Positions 7,177-14,754 of a stretch of 23,479 nucleotides of DNA are shown here, one piece after another. Each line of letters begins with the position of its first letter. Within the stretch, counting starts at the first letter, position 1. The notes beneath the pieces are model-generated. The model was not told the origin of the DNA and ran no database searches. It saw nothing but the letters and a program-made list of their open reading frames with translations. A program made the position numbers and the translations under genes. This stretch comes from Bacillota bacterium. GTDB lineage: Bacteria > Bacillota > Clostridia > Peptostreptococcales > Anaerovoracaceae. Location: contig JAEXBK010000157.1 of NCBI GenBank assembly GCA_023394035.1, positions 1-23,479 on the forward strand, written 5' to 3'.

Positions 7177-8152
7177 CATCTCCCCCAAGTAAAAACGCTA
7201 TTTTGTTTACTGTCCGTCCAAAATCGTTGTCGAGCAGGTTTGACGATATTTCATCATCAAAAGGAATTACCGCATCTGCATCAAAGAAAGTCTCATGTGA
7301 TTTTGACACTGTATTTGATACATATATGCTTCTCCTTGCTCCGCTTTGATATTTCACACCGGAATTAACTGAGATGAGGCAGAATGCGTTCTCGATTATT
7401 CTTTTTTTAATATCGTCAAATTGATTGCCCATGTCTATCAGAATATATGCATATCCGAGCTTAGCCGCTTTTTCTGCAAGGCGCTCAAGCTCACATTCTG
7501 AAATTGCGGCACAGTCGATATTTACGGCAGGGATTTTCACGGCATCTATATCCTGCCCCTCTGCAATAGACGCTTGAATCAAATAATCCTTACCGCTTTG
7601 AATACCGTATATGAGCCTTACAAAGCTTCCCCTATATTCATCCGCTTTTTCGGACAAAGACAGCAAGCTCAAAGCAGCACTGTTGTATGGAGAAAGACTG
7701 AGATAAAGAGCACGCTCTTCAAAAAGCCTGTATAGACATCTGCCGAGTGCAACCGAGAGCGTCGTAACACCGACTCCCCCTTTATCTGAGGATACAACTA
7801 TTACTCTTGCCTTTTCGGAATCACGCGCAGTATCTTGGTATATGCTTTTTCGTCCGAGCGAATATGCCAAGCCCTCCGCCAGAACCTTCACGTTTTGCGC
7901 CATATGAATTCTTATGGGAGAAGAATTCATATCCTCTTTTAATTTATCGGATACGATCCTTATATTTGGTTTATCGCACGATAAATGCTTCTCCCTTATA
8001 TCATCCTGAACTATCATTACATCAAAGTCATCAAAGCCGCCCTCATTATCAATTCCGCACGCCTCAAAGCCGCCCAGATAATTAAGCGCAGTTGCAATAG
8101 CTTCCGCATGATATATATCTTCCATGTATACACCTACTCTTATCGCTTCCAT
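7166..8152 (-). CDS. tadZ: TadZ/CpaE-like localisation protein
   Basis: The first gene of the pilus operon. Residues 1-100 look like a degenerate response-regulator receiver domain (VGVYMEDIYHAEAIATALNYLG ... DDFDVMIVQDD). A MinD/ParA-like domain follows, with the motif VVSSDKGGVGVTTLSVALG. The signature lysine of the deviant Walker A is present, but the second lysine (KGGxGKT in MinD) is Val. Substitution at this position, usually Ala, is common in CpaE/TadZ proteins. The segment AYILIDMGNQFDD corresponds to Walker B (DxG/DxP type). TadZ/CpaE proteins place the pilus machinery at a cell pole. AGAGGTG lies 4 bases before the ATG, and a strong promoter lies about 22 bases upstream. The family is clear; nucleotide binding may be weak. 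Confidence 0.88.
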   Translation of the reverse strand: MEAIRVGVYMEDIYHAEAIATALNYLGGFEACGIDNEGGFDDFDVMIVQDDIREKHLSCDKPNIRIVSDKLKEDMNSSPIRIHMAQNVKVLAEGLAYSLGRKSIYQDTARDSEKARVIVVSSDKGGVGVTTLSVALGRCLYRLFEERALYLSLSPYNSAALSLLSLSEKADEYRGSFVRLIYGIQSGKDYLIQASIAEGQDIDAVKIPAVNIDCAAISECELERLAEKAAKLGYAYILIDMGNQFDDIKKRIIENAFCLISVNSGVKYQSGARRSIYVSNTVSKSHETFFDADAVIPFDDEISSNLLDNDFGRTVNKIAFLLGGDDEI

Positions 8153-8173
8153 CTCTCACCTCTTCACTGATAA

Positions 8174-8202
8174 ATCATATCTGTCTCCCCATACATCGTC
8201 AA
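8174..8202 (-). promoter_or_regulatory. Sigma-A type promoter of the Tad operon
   Basis: On the minus strand, TTGACG (8197-8202) and TATGAT (8174-8179) are separated by exactly 17 bases, both one base off consensus. The -10 box ends about 21 bases before the tadZ ATG, leaving a short leader that holds the Shine-Dalgarno. It is the only strong promoter I see upstream of the ten-gene run. Confidence 0.8.
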
Positions 8203-8243
8203 CCATATTTTTACAGTTATTTTTTCCCATATAATTTATGCCG

Positions 8244-8269
8244 CAAAAAAACGGCAGGTCGCCCTGCCG
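8244..8269 (-). terminator. Rho-independent terminator of the acyl-CoA ligase gene
   Basis: Read on the minus strand, CGGCAGG-GCGA-CCTGCCG forms a perfect 7-bp GC-rich stem (8252-8269) followed by seven or eight T residues (8244-8251). It lies 25 bases after the ligase stop and just upstream of the Tad promoter, so it insulates the pilus operon. Confidence 0.88.
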
Positions 8270-8294
8270 CCGTCTTTATTTCTTATATGCTATA

Positions 8295-10040
8295 TTAGAT
8301 TAATCCTTTTTCTTTGAGTTCCTTGTCAATCTGCACCATCTCATCGCGTCTCTTTGTTTTTTGTGTTGTCGTTTTGATCGTTGGAACATCCGAAAGGAAG
8401 AAATGCTTGATCATTTTGTATGCCGGCATAGCGCGGTTTATTTCCTCAAGATCCTCGGCAAATTTCTTTTCAAGCTCTTCTAATCCAATTTTGTTTTCTC
8501 TGAGGTATGCACTGTCGTAAACGGCCTTTATCCAAAGGACTATGTCAGTCTGTTTGTTCTTTGAGAAAACCATACTCTCCGAAATATACGGGAGATTGTT
8601 AACGAGATTTTCTATCTCCTCCGGGAATACGTTTTTCCCGTTTTTCATTACTATTACGTTCTTTTTTCGACCGGCTATCCAAAGGTATCCGTCATTGTCA
8701 AAATACGCCAAATCTCCTGTATGGAACCAGCCGTTTTCGATTACTTCATTTGTGGCAGCTTCATCATCGTAGTATCCGAGCATTACGACATCGCCTTTTA
8801 CCATAAGCTCTCCGATGCCCTCATCATTCGGCTCATCGATCTTTGCTTCAAGATGCGGCATAAGTTTTCCTACAGAACCCGGTTTGAGGTATCTGTATGT
8901 CTCCGATGATATGGTCGGAGAAGTTTCCGTAAGTCCATAGCCCTGCACCGTCAAAATGCCGAACTCGTTAAGTCCCCTTGATACAACAGGGTCAAGAGCT
9001 GCTGCGCCGTTAATCAAAAAACGCATGTTACCGCCAAGCTGCTCGTGAATCGCCTTAAATAAGCGCGGTCTTAAGTTTATTCCGATTTTATCGGCTAAAT
9101 TACAAAGCGTCTTTGCCTTTGCCACCTTTTCCGTCATGCCTTTGTCGGCGATGGCTTTGTTGATTTTTTTGTAAATATTTTCGAGGAGAAGAGGTACCGT
9201 CATCATCACCGATACCTTGTATTCCTTCAGATTTGCAACTATATATTTGAGACCGTCACAAAATACGGTTTTCATTCCTTGAGTCAGGAATGTAAGCAGT
9301 CCGCTCATACCGTATATGTGGTGAAGCGGAAGTATCATCATATTTACATCGTCCTCGAAAAACAGCTCTTCAAGGTTCATCTGGTAATTACAGCTCATAA
9401 GGTTCTTGTGCGAAAGCATTACCGCCTTTGATGCCTGAGTCGTACCTGAGGTGAAAAGCAAAAAGCTCATTATGTTCGGATCTATCTCATGATCAATATA
9501 TCTCGTATCGTTTGCCGCCAAAAGAGTCTCCCCTTTTTCGAGAAGAGAAACTATGTCCGTACCGATTTCAGGCATAAAATCAAGCCCCACAAGATACTCG
9601 AGAGAGGTCTCGCCTGAGTCCATTATATTCTTTATGGCTTTGTAGTGTTTTTTATCACAGAAAATTATTCTTGCACCGCTTCTGATCAGAAGCCCCTTTA
9701 TCTCGTCTTCCTGAAGCAATTTATCAAGCGGTACAGCTACGCCTGCGCTACATGCGGCAGCAAAATACGAAAGCAACCAATGCCAGCTGTTTTCTCCTAT
9801 TATAGCGACTCTCGAATCGCCAAAGCCCATATCGACCATTGCCGTTCCAAGCTTATTTACGCTGTCAAAAACATCATCGTATGAAGTATTTATATATGTT
9901 GTATTACCGTCAACCTTGACCTTTGTTACAAATGCTGTCTTGTCTTTATATTTCTCTGCCGATGCCTTAAGAAGCTCGCGAAGATCCCTGAACTCATGAA
10001 ATTTTTCTTCGAGTTTGTAATCCTTTTTATATCCGTTCAT
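8295..10040 (-). CDS. AMP-binding acyl-CoA synthetase, FadD-like
   Basis: An adenylate-forming enzyme (581 residues) that should activate a carboxylic acid, probably a fatty acid, to its CoA or another thioester by way of an acyl-AMP. The phosphate-binding loop is LLFTSGTTQASKAVMLSHKN (TSGTT at 197-201, Lys205). The usual TGxPK reads TQASK, a variant I know from clostridial members. Further motifs are INGAAALDP, GYGLTETSP, WFHTGDLAYFDNDGYLWIAGRKKNVIVMKNGKNVFPEEIEN (hinge and A8 region), and a C-terminal TTQKTKR with the expected catalytic lysine. GAGGTG lies 5 bases before the ATG. It is a single-gene unit with its own terminator, and is divergent from trpS. The substrate cannot be told from sequence. 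No beta-oxidation gene is nearby, so fatty acid uptake or lipid salvage is a guess. Confidence 0.9.
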   Translation of the reverse strand: MNGYKKDYKLEEKFHEFRDLRELLKASAEKYKDKTAFVTKVKVDGNTTYINTSYDDVFDSVNKLGTAMVDMGFGDSRVAIIGENSWHWLLSYFAAACSAGVAVPLDKLLQEDEIKGLLIRSGARIIFCDKKHYKAIKNIMDSGETSLEYLVGLDFMPEIGTDIVSLLEKGETLLAANDTRYIDHEIDPNIMSFLLFTSGTTQASKAVMLSHKNLMSCNYQMNLEELFFEDDVNMMILPLHHIYGMSGLLTFLTQGMKTVFCDGLKYIVANLKEYKVSVMMTVPLLLENIYKKINKAIADKGMTEKVAKAKTLCNLADKIGINLRPRLFKAIHEQLGGNMRFLINGAAALDPVVSRGLNEFGILTVQGYGLTETSPTISSETYRYLKPGSVGKLMPHLEAKIDEPNDEGIGELMVKGDVVMLGYYDDEAATNEVIENGWFHTGDLAYFDNDGYLWIAGRKKNVIVMKNGKNVFPEEIENLVNNLPYISESMVFSKNKQTDIVLWIKAVYDSAYLRENKIGLEELEKKFAEDLEEINRAMPAYKMIKHFFLSDVPTIKTTTQKTKRRDEMVQIDKELKEKGLI

Positions 10041-10082
10041 TTTTTCACCTCATAAAATCGCTTCACTTTTGCGATATTGTTT

Positions 10083-10111
10083 AGGTTATCATTATTCTTT
10101 TACTCTGTCAA
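10083..10111 (-). promoter_or_regulatory. Promoter of the acyl-CoA ligase gene
   Basis: On the minus strand, a perfect TTGACA (10106-10111) is followed after 17 bases by a weak -10, TAACCT (10083-10088). Its -35 abuts the -35 of the divergent trpS promoter with one base between them. Confidence 0.55.
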
Positions 10112-10112
10112 A

Positions 10113-10141
10113 TTGACTAAAGGCGCTTACTGTGATAAATT
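10113..10141 (+). promoter_or_regulatory. Promoter of trpS
   Basis: TTGACT (10113-10118) and TAAATT (10136-10141) are 17 bases apart on the plus strand, 32 bases before the trpS start. I found no T-box leader here, unlike at ileS: the space between promoter and start is too short. Confidence 0.6.
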
Positions 10142-10173
10142 TTAATATGTACTAATGTAAAGAGGTAAAATAT

Positions 10174-11154
10174 ATGAAAAGAGTTTTTTCCGGCGTACAG
10201 CCAACAGGAAATATACATTTAGGGAATTATCTTGGCGCTCTGAAGCAGTTTGTTGAGCTACAGGATGATCACGAATGTATTTACTGTATCGTAGACGAAC
10301 ATGCAATAACCGTTCCTCAGAATCCCAAGGAGCTAAGGAGCCACATACTTGACGTTGCATCGCTTTATCTTGCAATCGGTGTCGATCCTAAACGGTCTAT
10401 CGTCTTTGTTCAGTCGGATGTTCCGGCACACGCGGAGCTTTCGTGGATACTTACATGCAGTTCATATACAGGCGAGCTCTACAGAATGACACAGTTCAAA
10501 TCAAAGAGCCAAAACAAAGAATCAACGCCTACCGGGCTCCTCATGTATCCGGTTTTGATGGCAGCCGACATACTTCTTTATGATACCGATGTCGTACCTG
10601 TAGGGAACGATCAGAAGCAGCATATCGAGCTAACAAGAGACCTTGCACTTAGGGTAAATAATACTATGAAGAAGACATTTGTCGTACCTGAGGGAAGATT
10701 CATGCGCGAAGGTGCGAGGATAATGGCTCTTGACGACCCTACACAGAAGATGAGCAAATCTGCCGAAAATATACACAGCAGAATTTCACTCCTCGACGAA
10801 TCGTCAAAGATCAAAAAATCCATCATGAAGGCTACTACAGACTCCGACGGAATCGTAAAGTTCGACCCTGTCAACAAGCCGGGAATCAGCAATCTCCTTA
10901 CAATATACAGTTCCATGTCAGGAAAGAGCGTTCCTGCGCTTGAGCTTGAATATGAGGGTCGCGGTTACGGCGATTTCAAAAAAGATCTCGTAGAAGTAAC
11001 AGTTTCCGCACTCGAACCTATAAAATCACGCTTTAACGAAATAAGAAATTCCGATGAGCTGACCGAAATTCTCAAAGACGGTGCTGAAAGAGCAAACGAC
11101 ATTGCTGTCAAAACTCTGAAACGCGTAAAAGACACATTCGGACTCGGACTGTAA
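10174..11154 (+). CDS. trpS: Tryptophanyl-tRNA synthetase
   Basis: This enzyme charges tRNA-Trp. It is a class I synthetase with 326 residues, the normal bacterial length. The HIGH-type motif appears in VFSGVQPTGNIHLGNYLGAL and the KMSKS loop is intact in DDPTQKMSKSAENIHSRI. Other family segments are YCIVDEHAITVPQNP, QSDVPAHAELSWILTC, YPVLMAADILLYDTDVVPVGNDQKQHIELTRDLA and GISNLLTIYS. AAGAGGT lies at a good distance before the ATG. It is the only plus-strand gene in the window, transcribed alone from its own promoter and ended by a hairpin shared with the converging gene. Confidence 0.98.
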   Translation: MKRVFSGVQPTGNIHLGNYLGALKQFVELQDDHECIYCIVDEHAITVPQNPKELRSHILDVASLYLAIGVDPKRSIVFVQSDVPAHAELSWILTCSSYTGELYRMTQFKSKSQNKESTPTGLLMYPVLMAADILLYDTDVVPVGNDQKQHIELTRDLALRVNNTMKKTFVVPEGRFMREGARIMALDDPTQKMSKSAENIHSRISLLDESSKIKKSIMKATTDSDGIVKFDPVNKPGISNLLTIYSSMSGKSVPALELEYEGRGYGDFKKDLVEVTVSALEPIKSRFNEIRNSDELTEILKDGAERANDIAVKTLKRVKDTFGLGL

Positions 11155-11193
11155 AAAAAACCGACATTCGCATTTTGCGTCTGTCGATTTTTT
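11153..11193. terminator. Bidirectional terminator between trpS and the small membrane protein gene
   Basis: CGACA...TGTCG (11162-11166 with 11182-11186) encloses a second stem CGCA/TGCG. Six T residues follow on the plus strand (11188-11193) and eight A residues precede it (11153-11160), which read as T on the minus strand. It can therefore end both converging transcripts. Confidence 0.78.
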
Positions 11194-11200
11194 CTTGCAT

Positions 11201-11530
11201 CTAATCCTTTTTTATGTGTTTTGTAACGTGGATCGCCTTGATTCTGAACACACCGCCGTCTTCCTTCGGATCGCCGAAATGGTATACAGCCATCGTATCT
11301 CCCTCTGCAAGCTCAAGGTCTTTCTGCTTAACCGTTACAACAAACACCGCGTCATCAGCGTATGCAGCGTCATCTCCGTTATATACGCATGTGATTACGC
11401 TTACTCCGTCATTTTCATCAATGCTGTCAAATTTTACTTCTGTAATGTTCAAAGCTGAAGCAAACAAAAAAAGGCTGAGTGAAACGGCGATAACAACGCC
11501 GAATGTTATATATTTGATTTTATCTCCCAT
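11201..11530 (-). CDS. Small membrane-anchored or secreted protein of unknown function
   Basis: I do not recognise a family. The product has 109 residues from the ATG at 11528-11530, which has GAGGT 4 bases upstream. The frame stays open further upstream into the tRNA gene, but that part is not coding. The N-terminus is a positively charged start and one hydrophobic helix (about residues 7-26, ITFGVVIAVSLSLFLFASAL), either a signal peptide or an anchor. The remaining ~80 residues are acidic and beta-rich (ITEVKFDSIDENDGVSVITCVYNG, AVFVVTVKQKDLELAEGDTMAVYHF), suggesting a small extracytoplasmic beta domain, with one Cys. It lies 25 bases downstream of tRNA-Arg on the same strand and may be co-transcribed with it. 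Confidence 0.7.
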   Translation of the reverse strand: MGDKIKYITFGVVIAVSLSLFLFASALNITEVKFDSIDENDGVSVITCVYNGDDAAYADDAVFVVTVKQKDLELAEGDTMAVYHFGDPKEDGGVFRIKAIHVTKHIKKD

Positions 11531-11554
11531 AATTACCTCTGTACTTAATTCATT

Positions 11555-11630
11555 TGGTGCGCCCAGAGGGATTCGAACCCTCGACCTCCACATTCGGAGT
11601 GTGTTACTCTATCCCCTGAGCTATGGGCGC
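11555..11630 (-). tRNA. tRNA-Arg(CCG), CCA encoded
   Basis: A 76-base cloverleaf on the minus strand. The acceptor pair is GCGCCCA/TGGGCGC, the D arm GCTC/GAGT, the anticodon loop CTCCGAA giving anticodon CCG (codon CGG), and the T arm GAGGG-TTCGAAT-CCCTC; the 3' end reads ACCA in the DNA. The anticodon stem pairs at only four positions (27 A opposite 43 G). Everything else is standard, so I take it to be functional. Confidence 0.95.
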
Positions 11631-11639
11631 ATCTGAAAT

Positions 11640-11648
11640 ATTTTAACA
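11640..11648 (-). promoter_or_regulatory. Extended -10 promoter element of tRNA-Arg
   Basis: On the minus strand TGTTAAAAT is an extended -10 (TGnTAAAAT) ending 9 bases before the mature tRNA 5' end. No good -35 is seen. The methyltransferase stop lies only 24 bases further upstream, so read-through from that gene is also possible. Confidence 0.45.
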
Positions 11649-11671
11649 TAGTAACGATAAAAATTAAAGGA

Positions 11672-13000
11672 CTAAAGCTCTATCATTTTTACATCTCCGA
11701 ATATATCGGTTATCTTAAGTGATATAGAGCCGCCCGACGAAACGAGATGCCGACATTCCGTTTCGATCTTGTCGTTTTCCCTTACAAATATTCTATCCGG
11801 GCGATGAACCTTTCCATCGTAGTCAAAGTCTATGCTCCAGCTTAGAACGAGTGACATAGGATCTTCCGAAACAATCTTCTTTATCTTCTCTTCGTTTTCT
11901 TCAAATCGCTTGAAATCTCCTGTAAGCCTTATCTTCTCGATGGAAATTTTAACATCCTTTACGGCTCCGTCTTCATTTCCGTCAGACGACATAAGCACTC
12001 TTGCTGCAAGCCCTGAATTTTTCGGTATTTTCTCATCAAAAGCCGAAAACGCCACGCCTTCTTTGATTAGTCTTGCAGAGGCCGTCTCTGCTGCAAGTCT
12101 TCCCGAGTCCGCAATTATGAACCTTCTTCCGAGCTTTGATGCGGCTGCCGCCAGCGTCCCGCTTCCCGCAAAAAAGTCTGCACATATATCGCCTTCTTGA
12201 GTCGCCGACTTTATGATGCGTTCAAGAAGGGCTTCCGGTTTTTGGGTAGCATATCCCGTGCGTTCTCCAGATGTCCTTCCTACCATGTCGATCTGCCAGA
12301 CATCCTTCATATTTACCATCGTATACCAGCCCAGCTCATCGCGAAATTCTTCGACTCCCTTGAAACGATACGGCTTGTAATCGCGATTATATGATTTTTC
12401 GCTCTGGGGATAAAATTTATACTTAGAGGTTTTGGAATATACCAATATATTATCGTGCTTTCTTGAAAAGCGTTTTTTGCTGCTTCCTCCGGATTTGTAG
12501 TTCCAGATTATCTCATTAACAAAATTATCGCTGCCGAACACCTCGTCCATTATAGCCTTCACGTAATGAACGGCATGCCAGTCAAGATGAATGAAAATCA
12601 GCCCGTCATCCGCAAGAAGGTCTCTCATCATGATTATTCTGCATGTGAGCATCTTAAGGTACTCCGCCATGCCTTTGCTCCAGTTATCCCTGTAAGCACC
12701 GTGTTTCAGGCTCTCCTTGCCTGCCTTTAATACCGCATCGTAGTCTGCCATCGAAAAGAAAGGCGGATCGGTATATATAAGCTTTATCTTGCCTGAAATT
12801 TTTTCGTCAGCCAAAAGGGATGCCATTACATTCCTGTTATCGCCTCTTATCAGCATATTATCATCCGGCTCACCGGCAAAAAGCGATGCGCCCTCTATAA
12901 CCTCGGTAAGAACAAGCTGTTTAGGCTTTGATTTTTTTGTGCGGGTGTACATGCTCTTGCCCGATTTGTATATCCTGTTCAAATCCTTGATCAGTCCCAT
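11672..13000 (-). CDS. Orphan site-specific adenine DNA methyltransferase, beta class
   Basis: A 442-residue S-adenosylmethionine-dependent DNA methyltransferase. The catalytic motif IV is TDPPF (residues 77-81), and the SAM-binding motif I, FAGSGT, lies about residue 275 in ADFFAGSGTLAAAASKLGRRF, preceded by TQKPEALLERII. The order IV, target region, I is that of beta-class N6-adenine enzymes such as type III Mod subunits; DPPF favours N6-adenine over N4-cytosine. The stretch between (NEIIWNYKSGGSSKKRFSRKHDNILVYSKT) is the usual Mod-like segment, and the target region is short. About 150 residues follow motif I, without a motif I know. No restriction gene is nearby. It is the third gene after the Nudix gene and mnmA, 23 bases after the mnmA stop, with GGAG before the ATG. 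The target site is unknown. Confidence 0.87.
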   Translation of the reverse strand: MGLIKDLNRIYKSGKSMYTRTKKSKPKQLVLTEVIEGASLFAGEPDDNMLIRGDNRNVMASLLADEKISGKIKLIYTDPPFFSMADYDAVLKAGKESLKHGAYRDNWSKGMAEYLKMLTCRIIMMRDLLADDGLIFIHLDWHAVHYVKAIMDEVFGSDNFVNEIIWNYKSGGSSKKRFSRKHDNILVYSKTSKYKFYPQSEKSYNRDYKPYRFKGVEEFRDELGWYTMVNMKDVWQIDMVGRTSGERTGYATQKPEALLERIIKSATQEGDICADFFAGSGTLAAAASKLGRRFIIADSGRLAAETASARLIKEGVAFSAFDEKIPKNSGLAARVLMSSDGNEDGAVKDVKISIEKIRLTGDFKRFEENEEKIKKIVSEDPMSLVLSWSIDFDYDGKVHRPDRIFVRENDKIETECRHLVSSGGSISLKITDIFGDVKMIEL

Positions 13001-13023
13001 GATTCATCTCCTGACTTCGGTAG

Positions 13024-14127
13024 TCATATTATTGTGCCGCCGCCGACTACCGTATCTCCGTCATACATTACCGCAGCCTGTCCGCTCGTTATTGCCCTCT
13101 GCGGTTCATCGAATATAACCTTTATCTTATCTTCTCCTAAAGGTACGACGAGAGCCGGGAATTCGCCCTGGCTGTATCTGACTTTTACATTAAGCTTAAG
13201 CTCGTGTTTAGGCGTATCGCACGCAATCCAGTTAACCGAATCCGCACAGAATTCCCTTGTAAAAAGATCATCATTATCGCCGAGTATCACTTTGTTTTGC
13301 TCAAGATCCTTCTTAATTACATACATAGGCTTCTTGAGGGCAAGGGCAAGCCCCTTTCTCTGTCCTATTGTATAATTTATCAGCCCCTTGTGATGCCCGA
13401 GCACATTTCCGTCAAAATCAACGAATTCTCCTTCCGGATATTCTCTGCCTGTATATCGTTTTATAAATCCGCCGTAGTCCTTATCCGGCACAAAGCAGAT
13501 GTCCTGACTGTCGTGTTTCTTGGCATTGACAAAGCCCTGCAGCTCCGCAATCTCTCTCGCCTCATCCTTAGTCATCTCTCCGAGCGGGAATAATGCATGA
13601 GCAAGCTGATCCTGTGTCATAGAATATAGCACGTAGCTCTGATCTTTTTTGTTATCTGCGGATTTTTTCAGCAGATATCTTCCGCTTCCTTCATCAAAAG
13701 ACACTCTGACATAATGACCGGTAACTATATAATCCTGACCGAGCTCTTTCCCTCTCTGAAACAGTCTTTTGAATTTTATATACCTGTTGCAGTCAATACA
13801 CGGATTAGGAGTACGTCCGTCCTCATATGATTTGACGAAGCGTTTTATTACTTCGTTTTCAAAATCATCTTCAAAGTTAAACACGTAATATTTGATTCCG
13901 AGTTTGTTCGCAACCCTTCTTGCATCCTCAACATCATCAAGGCTGCAGCACGTATTGCTCTTGTCGCATATCATTTCGTTAGAATAGAGCTTCATAGTAA
14001 CGCCTATTGTATCAAAGCCTGCGCTTTTTATTAAGTACGCGGCTACGCTGCTGTCTACCCCGCCGCTCATTGCGACCATAGCTCTTTTTGCCTCTCCCGA
14101 TTGTGTAAGCGGTGCAAAAATGCTCAT
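13024..14127 (-). CDS. mnmA: tRNA-specific 2-thiouridylase MnmA
   Basis: MnmA makes the 2-thio group of wobble uridine 34 in tRNAs for Lys, Glu and Gln, using ATP and a persulfide donor. The PP-loop SGGVDSS is at residues 21-27. The two catalytic cysteines are in the expected places: NPCIDCN (about residue 113) and DSQDICFVPD (about 214). Other family blocks are YIVTGHYVR, KDQSYVLYSMTQDQL, NYTIGQRKGL and the C-terminal ITSGQAAVMYDGDTVVGGG. The length of 367 is normal. The start is a textbook coupling: the Nudix stop TAG is followed directly by ATG, with GGAGG 8 bases upstream inside the Nudix gene. The N-terminus is about 15 residues longer than the shortest homologues. Confidence 0.97.
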   Translation of the reverse strand: MSIFAPLTQSGEAKRAMVAMSGGVDSSVAAYLIKSAGFDTIGVTMKLYSNEMICDKSNTCCSLDDVEDARRVANKLGIKYYVFNFEDDFENEVIKRFVKSYEDGRTPNPCIDCNRYIKFKRLFQRGKELGQDYIVTGHYVRVSFDEGSGRYLLKKSADNKKDQSYVLYSMTQDQLAHALFPLGEMTKDEAREIAELQGFVNAKKHDSQDICFVPDKDYGGFIKRYTGREYPEGEFVDFDGNVLGHHKGLINYTIGQRKGLALALKKPMYVIKKDLEQNKVILGDNDDLFTREFCADSVNWIACDTPKHELKLNVKVRYSQGEFPALVVPLGEDKIKVIFDEPQRAITSGQAAVMYDGDTVVGGGTII

Positions 14128-14748
14128 CTAAAATACCTCCCCAAGCTGCTTCGTCATATTTTTTATTATATTGGCAGTCAGCCCCCAAATAATCGTTCCG
14201 TCAATATGATATGCCGGTATATTCCATTCTCCCTTTCGCCAAGGGTAGTCCTTCGGCACCTTTGTTCTCTCATACGGAAAAGCTGATACATCTGTGTAAA
14301 TAGCGTATTTGCCGTCCTCCGGAGCGCTGTTTTCGAAGCTTTCGAACGGTATCAGGAATATCCGCTCCACTTCTTCCTTATTGATATTTGCCTCAAGATA
14401 TTTATCGTAGGGGATCTTTCCTATTACCGTATAAAGCGTATAATTCGCATATCCTTCTATACGATCGCCTTCTCCAAATATTTCTATGGTGGTACGATCT
14501 ATACCCGTCTCTTCCTCGGTTTCCCGGAAAGCACATTCTATTGCGGTTTCGCCTTCTTCTAAAGCTCCACCCGGAAAGCATATTTCGCCGGGCTGAGAAA
14601 TCATCTTCATTGCCCGCTGCTCAAACATCAAAAAAAGCTGTCCGTCCTTCTCGACAAAAGGTACAAGCACGGAAAAGAACCTATGCTTTCCGATAGGTGC
14701 TGATATATGACTGCTATAGTATTTTTTTATTTTCTCCATACTTATCAT
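14128..14748 (-). CDS. Nudix hydrolase, CoA diphosphatase-like
   Basis: The Nudix box is complete (FPGGALEEGETAIECAFRET followed by EEETGI; G-x5-E-x7-RE-x2-EE-x-G pattern), giving the Mg-binding glutamates for hydrolysing nucleoside diphosphates linked to another group. Just upstream, LFLMFEQRAMKMISQPGEICFPGG resembles the CoA-pyrophosphatase signature (LLTxR...Gx3FPGG), which points to CoA or its derivatives as substrate. The C-terminal YHIDGTIIWGLTANII is typical of that subfamily. 206 residues is usual. There is no Shine-Dalgarno before the ATG, and a -10-like TAGAAT ends 6 bases upstream, so the transcript may be leaderless. An in-frame ATG three codons in is an alternative start. It leads the operon with mnmA and the methyltransferase. 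Confidence 0.9.
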   Translation of the reverse strand: MISMEKIKKYYSSHISAPIGKHRFFSVLVPFVEKDGQLFLMFEQRAMKMISQPGEICFPGGALEEGETAIECAFRETEEETGIDRTTIEIFGEGDRIEGYANYTLYTVIGKIPYDKYLEANINKEEVERIFLIPFESFENSAPEDGKYAIYTDVSAFPYERTKVPKDYPWRKGEWNIPAYHIDGTIIWGLTANIIKNMTKQLGEVF

Positions 14749-14754
14749 ATGTAG

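Noticed and set aside
8295..10040. Inactive AMP-binding enzyme because TGxPK reads TQASK
   Set aside because: The essential TSGTT and Lys205 are kept, the later motifs and the C-terminal Lys are intact, and such variants occur in clostridial homologues.
10041..10173. T-box or attenuator in front of trpS
   Set aside because: No AGGGTGGNACCGCG core, and the distance from promoter to start is only about 30 bases.
11672..13000. Type III restriction-modification system
   Set aside because: The methyltransferase is Mod-like, but no res or other nuclease gene is present on either side.
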